Part shown: positions 37,706 through 46,854 of the stretch, one piece after another | Position numbering within the stretch: the stretch's first letter is position 1 | How the letters are laid out: each line of letters opens with the position of its first letter | Source: a bacterium D16-51 | GTDB lineage: Bacteria; Bacillota; Clostridia; Lachnospirales; Lachnospiraceae | NCBI GenBank assembly: GCA_003612285.1 | Contig: RAYE01000015.1 | Location: 31,135 to 95,134, forward strand | DNA length: 64,000 nt | Direction of reading: 5' to 3' | The notes under the pieces: model-generated | Database searches by the model: none | What the model saw: only the letters and a program-made list of their open reading frames with translations | Told to the model about the DNA's origin: nothing | Program-made: the position numbers and the translations under genes

Positions 37706-38809
37706 CTACCGCTTAAAATCGCGGATTGCTGCCAAAGCCGGCAGGGAATTTCCCTCATAGTCAAACAGCGCCTGGTTTGCCCATTCGTTGCCTCCCGGAC
37801 CTGCTTCCCCGGTATAAGCAAGGGCGGCATCATTTGCCCAGCCGCATCCTGGCACGGGAATCCAGCCAGGCTCCCAGTAAAAGAAACCGCATCCTCCCGG
37901 AACAGAAGCAATCCTTCCCATTACATCCTTCATAAAGCCTGCCTGCCCTTCCTTTGTCATAGGATACTGCAAATCCTTTACAAGTTCTGGGCTTGTCGCC
38001 ATCCCTTTCCTCTCTTCCGGCCCCAGCTTCTCATACTCCGCATAGCTCTCCATTGTAAATCCCATAGAAACCTCTGCGACAATAAGCTCCTTCTGATACC
38101 GCTTTGCCATATCCCGCATATTATACTCCAGTTCTTCCAGCGTGCCATGCCAAAATGGATAATAGGAAAGACCGATAAATTCAAAATCTTCTCCCCGCTC
38201 CATAAAATGGTCAAACCATTCACGGTACATCTCATTATTCCCGCCATTGTCCAGATGGATCATAATCGGAATATTATTATCAACTTCCCGGACAGCACGG
38301 ATTCCTGCATTAATATAACGGGCAATTGTATCAAATTCCGGCTTTTTGCCAGTCGGCCACAACAGTCCATTTGTCAGTTCATTCCCAACCTGTACCATTG
38401 TTGGTGCTGCCTCATTCTTTAAAAGAACTTCCATCGTCTCTTTTGTAAAATCATACACTGCCTTCTCAAGTTCTTCTTCATTGTATGACTTCCATGCCTT
38501 TGGGACTGTCTGTTTCCCTGGGTCTGCCCAAAAATCACTATAATGGAAATCCAATAAAAAACCCATATTAAGCTTTAACGCCCTTTTTGCCATAATAAGC
38601 GTCTTTTCCAAATCATTTGTGCCCGCACCATAAGGAATGCCGTCCTCTGAATACGGGTCATTCCAAAGACGCAGGCGGACATAATTTGCACCATATGACT
38701 TCAGGATTTCTAACAGGTCACCTTCTTTTCCGTTGTCATAATAACGGGCTCCACATTCCTCCTGCTCAATCAGGGTAGAAATATCCATCCCCTTAATAAA
38801 TTCTGCCAT
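37706..38809 (-). CDS. GH53 endo-beta-1,4-galactanase, intracellular
   Basis: Cleaves beta-1,4-galactan chains. The 367-aa (beta/alpha)8 enzyme shows FIKGMDIST, NYVRLRLWNDP, LLDFHYSDFWADPGKQ, the acid/base in VQVGNELTNGLLWP and the nucleophile in LIVAEVSMG. Most secreted GH53 enzymes have a signal peptide; this one has none, so it likely works on imported galacto-oligosaccharides. ATG 38809 follows GGAGGAGAAGAC. It lies between the zinc-ribbon gene and galT (30 bp). Confidence 0.93.
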   Translation of the reverse strand: MAEFIKGMDISTLIEQEECGARYYDNGKEGDLLEILKSYGANYVRLRLWNDPYSEDGIPYGAGTNDLEKTLIMAKRALKLNMGFLLDFHYSDFWADPGKQTVPKAWKSYNEEELEKAVYDFTKETMEVLLKNEAAPTMVQVGNELTNGLLWPTGKKPEFDTIARYINAGIRAVREVDNNIPIMIHLDNGGNNEMYREWFDHFMERGEDFEFIGLSYYPFWHGTLEELEYNMRDMAKRYQKELIVAEVSMGFTMESYAEYEKLGPEERKGMATSPELVKDLQYPMTKEGQAGFMKDVMGRIASVPGGCGFFYWEPGWIPVPGCGWANDAALAYTGEAGPGGNEWANQALFDYEGNSLPALAAIRDFKR

Positions 38810-38913
38810 GTCTTCTCCTCCATACGCCACGATATTTAACAGCGTCTAAATCCTTTTTTTCTGAAAAAGAGCAGGCACATTCTAAATATATTAAATGCGC
38901 CAGCTCCCTGTTT

Positions 38914-39126
38914 TTAATCAAAATCCGTGATTCGTTCTAACATCTTACGATAGCGGAAACGTACCATTTCATTTTTCTCTAAAACATCTTTTTCACTGCC
39001 AGTATACTGGCAGCGCATACAATAATATTCCTTTTTATCTTTATCATAAAACATATCAATATCCAAATCACGCATAAAGCAGGACGGACACCTAAAATTT
39101 AATTTGCCTTTTCCAGATTGAGCCAT
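38914..39126 (-). CDS. Small zinc-ribbon protein
   Basis: A 70-aa protein with two cysteine pairs, RCPSC and YCMRC, forming a treble-clef or zinc-ribbon-like fold, and a basic C-terminal helix. Its ATG lies 28 bp inside the end of the upstream 613-aa gene with GAGG 10 nt before it, so the two are translationally coupled. Small zinc ribbons of this kind are common in Clostridia; its role in a galactan operon is unknown. Confidence 0.65.
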   Translation of the reverse strand: MAQSGKGKLNFRCPSCFMRDLDIDMFYDKDKKEYYCMRCQYTGSEKDVLEKNEMVRFRYRKMLERITDFD

Positions 39127-40940
39127 GTTGCAAATACCTCCTTATCACTGATTTTCTTTTGATACCCCAAAGTAAACATTGGTGAGAACGCATAGCCTTC
39201 CCTGATATAACCTTCGCCATCTTCTGCATCCGTACTTAAAGATACCTTTGTTTCAATTGCAGGGATGACAGCAGAAGCACATTTTGCACTGTCCATAGAT
39301 TCCTCACGGCACTTATATTCATAAGTAAGGGACTTTGTCTCCCCATCCTTATCAAGTGAAAGAGTAATTCCCTTCATGTCCTCCGGATATTCTGTCGTAC
39401 CATAGCAGGCAACAATATATTCGTTTATTGTAACATCGGCGTCCGGGTTGCTCATTTCTAAAATATTTCTTTCAATTTTAATATTGGATGCGCCTTCCTC
39501 AAAATAAATCTTTGTCTGTATCTTTACTGTCAAATCATAAAACTCAATTTCCACAGGATCCAATGTAAGGATTCTTGTACCGCCTTCCTGTGAAAAGCTT
39601 GCATGCGTCCGGCACAGGCATAAATCCACTTCTTCGCCATTATAGCAAACCTTGGCGCTCCTTACAGTCCCTTCCCCTGCATAGTGCGTAAAATAACCGG
39701 CACGGTATTTTTCCTGAATCAGGAATGGATAAGAAGCATCCTGTACATGCTTCGTCCCAATACCAACCTCCCATTTCAGCTTTGCAGCATATGGCCTAAG
39801 GTCGACAATCGCACCACCCTGGTCCATATTTACACAAGCCCTCATATAAGGGTCAGCATACCAGAATAACTGCTTTTCAGAACCATATAAAATATCCTTC
39901 CAAAGCGCACATTCCGGTTCTGTATATGTCTTATTTTCACGGTAGTAGTCAGCAAACTCTGCCATCGTCATATCCACAAGCTTGCCTTCCTTTTTAAGCT
40001 GCCCATAATATGCCATGCCATCCTCATAAGACTTTGCAAGCAGCTCATAAGGCGCTTCCCAGCGTCCCATCTTATTCAGCCAGCCAGGTCCTACAAACAT
40101 CATATTATAAGCATACCCATTGTTGTACTTTTCCAAATGGCGGTATTGGTCAATCAAATTATAAAGATACGGATATTCCCATTTTTCACTATCGTAAATC
40201 ATTCCACGGAGCACATTCTGCGGATGGGTGCCAAAATTAGAACCATTTCCATCATAACATGCCAGCAGGTCGCGTGACAGGTGAGGGATTGCAACAATTC
40301 CGCTGTCCTCCTCTTTATTTGCAGCAGGCGCGTGCGTATTCTGCTTAGATGGAATCCAGGGATTCCATGGGCCGCCGTCAAACAATGTATACCATGAATT
40401 ATTGCAGGTATGGTATGCCTTTGGGCCTTCCTCCCAGCAAGTTGCAATCGCACATTTTACCATAGGGTATTTTTCTTTAATATAATTTGTCAGCTCTGCA
40501 TCCATATAGTAAGATCCCGTAGATTCCGGATAAAAACCAAAACGGTCATAAAACTTCCCAAAAACATCATCTACGATACTTTTTTTGTCCTCCATCGAAA
40601 ACATCCAGATACAGAAATCTTTTGTTTTATATTTCTCACGGAACTCTTTACACGGAAGCCCAAGAAGCGAAAGTGCAATCTCATCACCATACTTCTCGTG
40701 GTGTTCTTTTGCAAGCTCTACTGCCTCGTCATTAAACAGGCTTGCATACGTCATTTGGATTGTAACCTTCAGGTCATTCTTATGGGCAGTTTCCTGCTGA
40801 AATTTAAAAATATCCAAAGACTCAGTGAGCAGCGCCTTCCTTCCAATATCCTCTGCCTTCCCCTGCCCGGTTACCTTTTCCGCATATTCCGGAACCATTT
40901 CCGGACGGTGGATAATATTTACAACAAATGTATTCTCCAT
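39099..40940 (-). CDS. Unassigned 613-aa protein, deacetylase-like barrel, in galactan operon
   Basis: No characterised family was recognised with confidence. The N-terminal half (about 1-330) looks like a (beta/alpha) barrel of the polysaccharide-deacetylase/GH57-GH38 type: repeating strand-helix units (LKVTIQMTYASLF, IALSLLGLP, FCIWMFSM, GFYPESTGSYYMDAEL, VKCAIATCWEEGPKAY) with clustered aromatic and acidic residues. The C-terminal half (about 360-613) is beta-rich, like a carbohydrate-active-enzyme sandwich. No signal peptide, so it acts in the cytoplasm. It follows a galacto-oligosaccharide binding protein and precedes GH53. A new hydrolase, esterase or phosphorylase step is inferred from context. 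GGAG lies 9 nt before ATG 40940. Confidence 0.6.
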   Translation of the reverse strand: MENTFVVNIIHRPEMVPEYAEKVTGQGKAEDIGRKALLTESLDIFKFQQETAHKNDLKVTIQMTYASLFNDEAVELAKEHHEKYGDEIALSLLGLPCKEFREKYKTKDFCIWMFSMEDKKSIVDDVFGKFYDRFGFYPESTGSYYMDAELTNYIKEKYPMVKCAIATCWEEGPKAYHTCNNSWYTLFDGGPWNPWIPSKQNTHAPAANKEEDSGIVAIPHLSRDLLACYDGNGSNFGTHPQNVLRGMIYDSEKWEYPYLYNLIDQYRHLEKYNNGYAYNMMFVGPGWLNKMGRWEAPYELLAKSYEDGMAYYGQLKKEGKLVDMTMAEFADYYRENKTYTEPECALWKDILYGSEKQLFWYADPYMRACVNMDQGGAIVDLRPYAAKLKWEVGIGTKHVQDASYPFLIQEKYRAGYFTHYAGEGTVRSAKVCYNGEEVDLCLCRTHASFSQEGGTRILTLDPVEIEFYDLTVKIQTKIYFEEGASNIKIERNILEMSNPDADVTINEYIVACYGTTEYPEDMKGITLSLDKDGETKSLTYEYKCREESMDSAKCASAVIPAIETKVSLSTDAEDGEGYIREGYAFSPMFTLGYQKKISDKEVFATWLNLEKAN

Positions 40941-40972
40941 TCCTGTTTACTCCTTTTATTTTATATATTATT

Positions 40973-42250
40973 TCATTCTTTATTTACAGGTTCTGTAATC
41001 CCCTCAACAGCCGTATCCAACAGCTTCTGAAGATCTGCCTTATCAGAATTTCCTTCCACTAAGATCGCGCCAAGAGTCCTTGCAGGATCCCAAAAATTTT
41101 CCCCAACCCTTTGGAGGATTGCGTACTGAGACTGAAGGGCAAGCGCTGCAATTGCAGGATTTGCCTTTACCTCCTCTGAATCAGCCGCCATCACATTAGA
41201 AGGCCCCAGCCCTCTTTCCTGGAAACGCTTTACCTGGTTATCATAATTCGTGATATACCTCGCAAGCTGCATGGCAGCTTCAGCATTTTGAGAATAAGCA
41301 TTTACGCCGACTAACTTATAACCTGCATAACTGGCCATCTGTACCTGTTCCCCTGCGCAAGTAAAAGTAGGAAGCTTTGTTGCTGCATAGTCATCTCCCC
41401 ATGCCTTTTTCACTTCTGCAGCATTCCACGTACCGCTGACGCCTGCAATAATTGAGCCATCCTTCACCCCTTTGACAAACTCAACATCCTGGACATTTTC
41501 AAACCCTTTACTGCCAGTAATATCCAGAATCGCCTTTGCCACGTCAGTTCCCTTGTAATCCCCATCCTTTGCATTCCAGTTACAGCTATTTACATCATCG
41601 TCACCTTTTGTCAGCTCCAGTCCTGCCCCTGCAAAAAATGACAGGATATAATATCCATCATCAATTGTCATAGAAACCTTTTTCTTCTTTGCAGCGGCAA
41701 TTTTAAGCATATTATCAAAAGATGCCACATCCTCCTCTGATTTAAAATATTTCTTGTTATAAAACATGAAATAACCATTATCAGACGTCATAGGATAAGC
41801 ATACAGATTCCCATCTTTCGATGCAGCAGCAACAACAGCGCTTTCCTGCCCGCCGTTTTCCTCAATTACCGCATCTACATCCAATGTAATTTCATGCAGT
41901 GTGCCCCCGTTTAATAAATCATCAAGCTGGTCATCTGCAAAGGCAAATACATCCGCTGCTGATTCCGGGTCATTCAAGACATCATCCTTCGCATCCTTTT
42001 CAGATTCCATCCCAAGACTGATATCCCAGTCTGCCGCCTCTTTAAATTCCATCTTAAAGCTCTCTACCATTCCGCTTAACATCTCTTGGTCATCTTCTGC
42101 TCCCCATAGCGTGATTGCGACATCCTGCTTTTCCCCCTTCTCCGACGAACCCTCTTCCTTCCCTTCCTGTCCAGGCAGCAGGCTGCAGCCGGAAAAACAA
42201 GTTATAGCAAGCGTCCCCGCCATTACTAATGCAAATAACCTCTTTTTCAT
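40973..42250 (-). CDS. ABC sugar-binding lipoprotein (copy 2)
   Basis: An extracellular solute-binding protein of family 1, 425 aa. Lipoprotein signal with lipobox FSGC, then the mature domain beginning KQDVAITLWGAEDDQEML. It is clearly paralogous to the protein at 50307-51629 (shared ITLWGAE, KKKVSMTIDDGYYI, AGVSGTWNAAEVKKAWGDDY). First gene of the operon ending in galE, under a LacI-type operator. It has no permeases of its own and probably shares MalF/MalG from the neighbouring operon. ATG 42250 follows GGAAGGGGG. Confidence 0.9.
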   Translation of the reverse strand: MKKRLFALVMAGTLAITCFSGCSLLPGQEGKEEGSSEKGEKQDVAITLWGAEDDQEMLSGMVESFKMEFKEAADWDISLGMESEKDAKDDVLNDPESAADVFAFADDQLDDLLNGGTLHEITLDVDAVIEENGGQESAVVAAASKDGNLYAYPMTSDNGYFMFYNKKYFKSEEDVASFDNMLKIAAAKKKKVSMTIDDGYYILSFFAGAGLELTKGDDDVNSCNWNAKDGDYKGTDVAKAILDITGSKGFENVQDVEFVKGVKDGSIIAGVSGTWNAAEVKKAWGDDYAATKLPTFTCAGEQVQMASYAGYKLVGVNAYSQNAEAAMQLARYITNYDNQVKRFQERGLGPSNVMAADSEEVKANPAIAALALQSQYAILQRVGENFWDPARTLGAILVEGNSDKADLQKLLDTAVEGITEPVNKE

Positions 42251-42327
42251 GTAGTACCCCCTTCCATTTTCGCTATCCCCCCTTTCTGATATGATACCTG
42301 CACCAAATGAAAAATCTTTATAGATTT

Positions 42328-42343
42328 GCGCAATCGGTTGTTC
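42328..42343. promoter_or_regulatory. LacI-type operator 1
   Basis: GCGCAATCGGTTGTTC, identical to operator 3 at 52054 and centred just downstream of the -10 box of the promoter at 42351-42379. Confidence 0.8.
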
Positions 42344-42350
42344 CATTTAC

Positions 42351-42379
42351 AGTATAATCAAGAACAGCCTCCCTGTCAA
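42351..42379 (-). promoter_or_regulatory. Promoter of the galactan operon (binding protein to galE)
   Basis: TTGACA and TATACT spaced 17 bp on the minus strand; the operator covers the transcription start region. Confidence 0.85.
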
Positions 42380-42524
42380 TGCATTTTTTACATGATTTTC
42401 CATCTATGCAATATCGTGTTACTATTCACAGAAAACAGTCCTCCCCTTACATGCGGCTCTTTTCTGAAATCAACCGTAAATAGCAGCATATTGTACCAGA
42501 ATACGGAGAAAAGTAACGGTTAAC

Positions 42525-43586
42525 CTATTGTGTCGACCCTTTTAATACCACTTCATACCCAAGCAGCACTTTCTTTTGTACCTCTTTGCCGGAAATATAG
42601 TCAAACAGCGTTTTACAGGCCACTACCCCAAGCTCCTTGGGGTCATACTGCAACGCCGTAATGGAAGGCTGGTAGTTTTCCAGGATATCGCTGTTGTAAA
42701 AAGACGCCACCTTAATCTGCTCCGGAATTCCAATCCCTTTTCGCGAAAACTTGTTAAGGACAGTCTGGCAGATCCTGTCGTCTGTACACATAATGCACTC
42801 CACATGTCTTTCTAAGCACTCCTCTGCCGCGTGCTCCACTGTCTTTTCCGTCTCACAGTCCATATAAACCATCCCCGGGTCTACCGCAACCCCCTGCTCC
42901 CTAAGCCCCATCTCAAAGCCCCTGCGCCTTGTCTGATTCACAACATGGTTTGTATCCCCGCCAATCAGCGCAAACCGTTTAATCCCTTTCATCATCAGGA
43001 TTGACGTCAGCTCCCTGCATGCATTAATATGATCATTGTCTATCTGGATTACTTCCGCATCCATAGAACTTCCAATTACGACAAACGGCACATCGCTTTC
43101 CCGTAAAAAATCAATGCTTTTATCCTCCACTAAAGTCCTTCCCACAATCACTCCGTCTACCTTACGGTTTTTCACTACCCTCTTTAACTGGGAAATATCG
43201 TGTTCAAAAACTATAGAAATCAAAATATCATAATCCTGTGTTGCCGCTATTTCACTTACTCCCATCATACACCTTTGAAAGAAGGGCAGATCCGTTACAC
43301 TGGACTCCCCTGGTATCACCCATCCAATATTATATGTTTTGGAATTTGCAAGCCCCTTTGCAACAACATTGGGACGGTAATGGTATTTTTTGATATATTC
43401 TAATACACGCTGCCTGGTTCCCTCACTGATTCTGCCTTTGCCGGAAATTGCGCGTGACACTGTTGTCTTAGAAACTCCAAGCGCCCCTGCCACATCATCA
43501 ATCGTAATCTTATTTTGTTCTTTCTGAAAATGTACTGTCGTATTTTCCAATGCAGAATCTGCCGTATTTTTTTCTTCCTGCGCCAT
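42525..43586 (-). CDS. LacI-family transcriptional regulator
   Basis: A 353-aa regulator. After a 25-residue N-terminal extension comes the LacI helix-turn-helix ITIDDVAGALGVSKTTVSRAISGKGRIS and hinge, then the periplasmic-binding-protein-like sensor domain. It lies between the two operons and next to operator 1, and is the natural candidate for binding the three GCGCAAYCGRTTG operators. Ligand (galactose, a galacto-oligosaccharide or a phosphorylated intermediate) is unknown. AAGGAG lies 11 nt before ATG 43586. Confidence 0.9.
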   Translation of the reverse strand: MAQEEKNTADSALENTTVHFQKEQNKITIDDVAGALGVSKTTVSRAISGKGRISEGTRQRVLEYIKKYHYRPNVVAKGLANSKTYNIGWVIPGESSVTDLPFFQRCMMGVSEIAATQDYDILISIVFEHDISQLKRVVKNRKVDGVIVGRTLVEDKSIDFLRESDVPFVVIGSSMDAEVIQIDNDHINACRELTSILMMKGIKRFALIGGDTNHVVNQTRRRGFEMGLREQGVAVDPGMVYMDCETEKTVEHAAEECLERHVECIMCTDDRICQTVLNKFSRKGIGIPEQIKVASFYNSDILENYQPSITALQYDPKELGVVACKTLFDYISGKEVQKKVLLGYEVVLKGSTQ

Positions 43587-43694
43587 ATTCCTGCACTCTC
43601 CTTCTTTTCATAAATTCTCTTTTTACATTCACCCTCCTCCACGCACATACGGTCTTACGCCGGCACATGCCAGCGCAACCGTTTGCATAATAGT

Positions 43695-43723
43695 AGTATA
43701 TCACCTTCTGCTATTAGATACAA
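43695..43723 (-). promoter_or_regulatory. Promoter of the LacI-family gene
   Basis: TTGTAT and TATACT spaced 17 bp on the minus strand. No copy of the LacI operator lies here, so autoregulation by the same site is not evident. Confidence 0.6.
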
Positions 43724-43791
43724 TTCACATATTTTTACAAAATTATCACCTTGTTATTGTGTATTATTTACATTATTTTCCAGTAATTATC

Positions 43792-46700
43792 TCAGAATCC
43801 CTGTTTTCCTTCTGGGATAATCCAAATTCTGAAACAAAATTCATTTTCATTTAATTGATATTTTTCTGCTAACTGCGGCCCGCAGCTATTTGAACCAATG
43901 CCGCTCTGGCGGTAATCTGCACAAAGCACCGTATAAGAAGATTCCTCCAATTGATAATTATATGCCTTTTCTGACAGCTCCTCCTGTGTATAGAAAGATG
44001 CATTAAAAGAAAAAGTTTCCATGCCCGCTATTGTCAGAGCCGCCATTTTATTTTCAGCTGTAACATAATCGCATCCATAATGGCTTCCGTTTTCCTGCGG
44101 ACGCAGATAATCTTCATGCAAAGAGCGCACATCCGTGCAAAACAGTCCATGATACCCCGCCTGCCTCTTATCCACATAGCTTTCTGCAGGGCCAATCCCA
44201 CAATAGGTTACCTTCTCCATACTCTTTGGCAGAAACATTCGCAGCCCAAACCTTGGCAAAAACGGAAATTCCTCATTCTTTTTAACAGAAAAAGCTACCT
44301 CTATAAAACCATTTGCCCATACAGTCCAACATGCCCGGATATCTAAAATCCGTTGTATAAATACAGCAGAAACCGATAGTTCTGTCTCTATAACTACCCT
44401 GTTTTCCAAAACCTCCGTTTTTGTCCCATAAGACCTTGCCGCTGCCTGGTCATATTGCGCCCTCTGCCACTCTGCCTTGATTCCACTGTCATTATCTGTT
44501 GGAGCACGCCAGATATTATATTCCATTGGCCGCCCTAAAAATGCCTGGTTCTGAAAGGTAAGACTGGTAAATACACCCGTCAGCTTATGGTAAACATAAC
44601 AAAACTTTTCCGTAGATATTGTCAGGCGGCAATCATCCTCATCCAGGTAAAACTGTGTTCCTGGATTTTCTTTTGCGAGCAATTCTTTTACTTTCTGGTT
44701 TTCATTTTCTTCCGTTTCTACCATCACTTCATCAAACCCAAGTTCAAGTCCTGCCGGAAGCGCTTCTGTAGCGGATTTTTGCAGGTATTTTACCTTCAAA
44801 AAACACTTTCCTTTTTCTGGAACATGAAATGCTATTGAAACTGCTTTCTCCTCATGCGGCAGGATATCCAGTTCCTCAAGTTTCCCCTTTTCAACAACAA
44901 CTCCGTCGCATAACAATTCATAATGTGCTGTCAAATAGTCCTTCAAATTAACAAAATCCATATAATTACGGATTACAAGTTCTTTTTTCTTCTGGCAAAA
45001 GCTTGTAATCCGCGCAGGGCGGTGTACATTTTTAAATTCTAAAAGCCCCGTATGCGGTGTGCGGTCAGGATACACAAGCCCATCCATACAAAAATTTGCA
45101 TCATGCGGATATTCCTTATGAAAACCTCCATATGCATATTTCTTTATCCCTTTCTCTGTTTTCCCCAGGTCAACTGCATGGTCAGACCACTCCCAGACAA
45201 AACCGCCGCATGCGCCGTCATATTGATGAATTGCCTGAAAATAATCCTCCAAATCTCCCGGGCCGTTTCCCATAGCATGACAATACTCACATAATACAAA
45301 AGGCTTTGTCCCATCCTTTTTAAAGTAATCATGTATTTCATCTATAGATGGGTACATCCGGCTATACATATCTAAATTGCTATAATCATATTTCTTCTGC
45401 GCAGAACGGTACCGTGCGCTCTCATAATGTGTCAGGCGGCCAGGGTCAAATTCCTTTGTCCACTTTAATGCTTCTTCAAACGTACAGCCATAGGCACATT
45501 CATTACCCATCGACCAGATTAAAACACATGGACGGTTTTTATCCCGCTCCACACAGCGCTGCACCCTGTCTACTGTCGCATCTATAAACGCTGCATTATC
45601 AGCAATTAATTCATTCCAGTGTTTTAATCCCTCATCTGGCTTTTTGCGGTAGATTTCTGCTGTCCCATGGCTCTCATTGTCCGCCTCATCAATTACATAA
45701 AACCCTAAACGGTCATATAACTGATAAAAATATGGCGCATTAGGATAGTGGCTCGTCCGGATTGCATTGATATTATGCTCCTTCATCAATACCAAATCCT
45801 TCTTTATCTGTTGGCAGGAAATGGAAAATCCCGTAACCGGATCGCTGTCATGCCGGTTTGTCCCATGAAATTTTACTGTTTTTCCATTTACATATAAAAT
45901 GCCATCCCTGACACTGATATCTCGAAATCCGATTTTATCTGTAATCACTTCATTTTCTGTACTGATCACTATGGTATAAAGATATGGCTCTTCTGCATTC
46001 CAAAGGACGGCGTCTCTGATTCCAAAAAAAAGCCTGCCATCCTCTGTCTGCCCATCCGCTATCTCCTCTCCATCTTTGTCCAAAATCTGGACGGTCACAG
46101 GAACCGGCTGATTTCTATATTGAAATATAATCTCCATATTTGCATCTTTATAATCTCCTGACAGCCAGGTTTTTACAAAATAATCGGAAACCCCTTCTTT
46201 CGTCCGCTCCAGAAGATAAACATCCCGGAAAATACCGCTCATACGGAACTTATCCTGATCCTCCAGATAACTCCCGTCACACCATTTAAGTACCAGCACG
46301 GCCAAAGTATTTTCCCCATCTCTTAAACTTTCTGTCACATCAAATTCGCTTGTCGAATGGGACACCTGGCTATATCCAACAAAAATCCCATTTACCCAGA
46401 CATAAAAACAAGAATCCACCCCTTCAAAATTTAAAAACGCTTTTGGGGCTTCTGCTTTTTTATGGTACTCGAAAGTATGCAGATATTCACCACATGGATT
46501 CTCATGCGGGACGTAAGGCGGGTCTACCGGAAAAGGATAACGGCTGTTCGTATATTGGTTATTCCCATAACCGTAATTTTGCCACACGCCCGGAACGGTC
46601 ACTGTATCAAACCCTTCTACAGAAAACCCTTCTTTGTAAAATTCTTCCTGGGCGTCATAAATACTATCAAAATAGCGGAACTTCCATTGGCCGGAAAGCA

Positions 46701-46836
46701 GAAGAAATCTATCAGAAGTTTCCCTGTCCCTTTCATTCCCCGCAAGTTTTCCTGAAGCAGGGATATAATAAGCCCTGTTTGGCATTACATTCTTATGCAG
46801 TACACCTAAATCTTCAAAATATTTTGGAACAATCAT
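43792..46836 (-). CDS. lacZ: GH2 beta-galactosidase (LacZ-type)
   Basis: A 1014-aa intracellular beta-galactosidase. The five-domain LacZ arrangement is visible: jelly-roll (VPGVWQNYGYG, EDQDKFRMSGIFRDVYL), central barrel with acid/base Glu in WSMGNECAYG and nucleophile in LCEYCHAMGNGPG, and the C-terminal Bgal small-chain domain (RAPTDNDSG, GIGPAESYVDKRQAG). Preceded by the TraX-family gene (18 bp), whose operon follows malG. GGAGG precedes ATG 46836. Confidence 0.95.
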   Translation of the reverse strand: MIVPKYFEDLGVLHKNVMPNRAYYIPASGKLAGNERDRETSDRFLLLSGQWKFRYFDSIYDAQEEFYKEGFSVEGFDTVTVPGVWQNYGYGNNQYTNSRYPFPVDPPYVPHENPCGEYLHTFEYHKKAEAPKAFLNFEGVDSCFYVWVNGIFVGYSQVSHSTSEFDVTESLRDGENTLAVLVLKWCDGSYLEDQDKFRMSGIFRDVYLLERTKEGVSDYFVKTWLSGDYKDANMEIIFQYRNQPVPVTVQILDKDGEEIADGQTEDGRLFFGIRDAVLWNAEEPYLYTIVISTENEVITDKIGFRDISVRDGILYVNGKTVKFHGTNRHDSDPVTGFSISCQQIKKDLVLMKEHNINAIRTSHYPNAPYFYQLYDRLGFYVIDEADNESHGTAEIYRKKPDEGLKHWNELIADNAAFIDATVDRVQRCVERDKNRPCVLIWSMGNECAYGCTFEEALKWTKEFDPGRLTHYESARYRSAQKKYDYSNLDMYSRMYPSIDEIHDYFKKDGTKPFVLCEYCHAMGNGPGDLEDYFQAIHQYDGACGGFVWEWSDHAVDLGKTEKGIKKYAYGGFHKEYPHDANFCMDGLVYPDRTPHTGLLEFKNVHRPARITSFCQKKKELVIRNYMDFVNLKDYLTAHYELLCDGVVVEKGKLEELDILPHEEKAVSIAFHVPEKGKCFLKVKYLQKSATEALPAGLELGFDEVMVETEENENQKVKELLAKENPGTQFYLDEDDCRLTISTEKFCYVYHKLTGVFTSLTFQNQAFLGRPMEYNIWRAPTDNDSGIKAEWQRAQYDQAAARSYGTKTEVLENRVVIETELSVSAVFIQRILDIRACWTVWANGFIEVAFSVKKNEEFPFLPRFGLRMFLPKSMEKVTYCGIGPAESYVDKRQAGYHGLFCTDVRSLHEDYLRPQENGSHYGCDYVTAENKMAALTIAGMETFSFNASFYTQEELSEKAYNYQLEESSYTVLCADYRQSGIGSNSCGPQLAEKYQLNENEFCFRIWIIPEGKQGF

Positions 46837-46854
46837 AGTAAACCTCCCTGGTTA

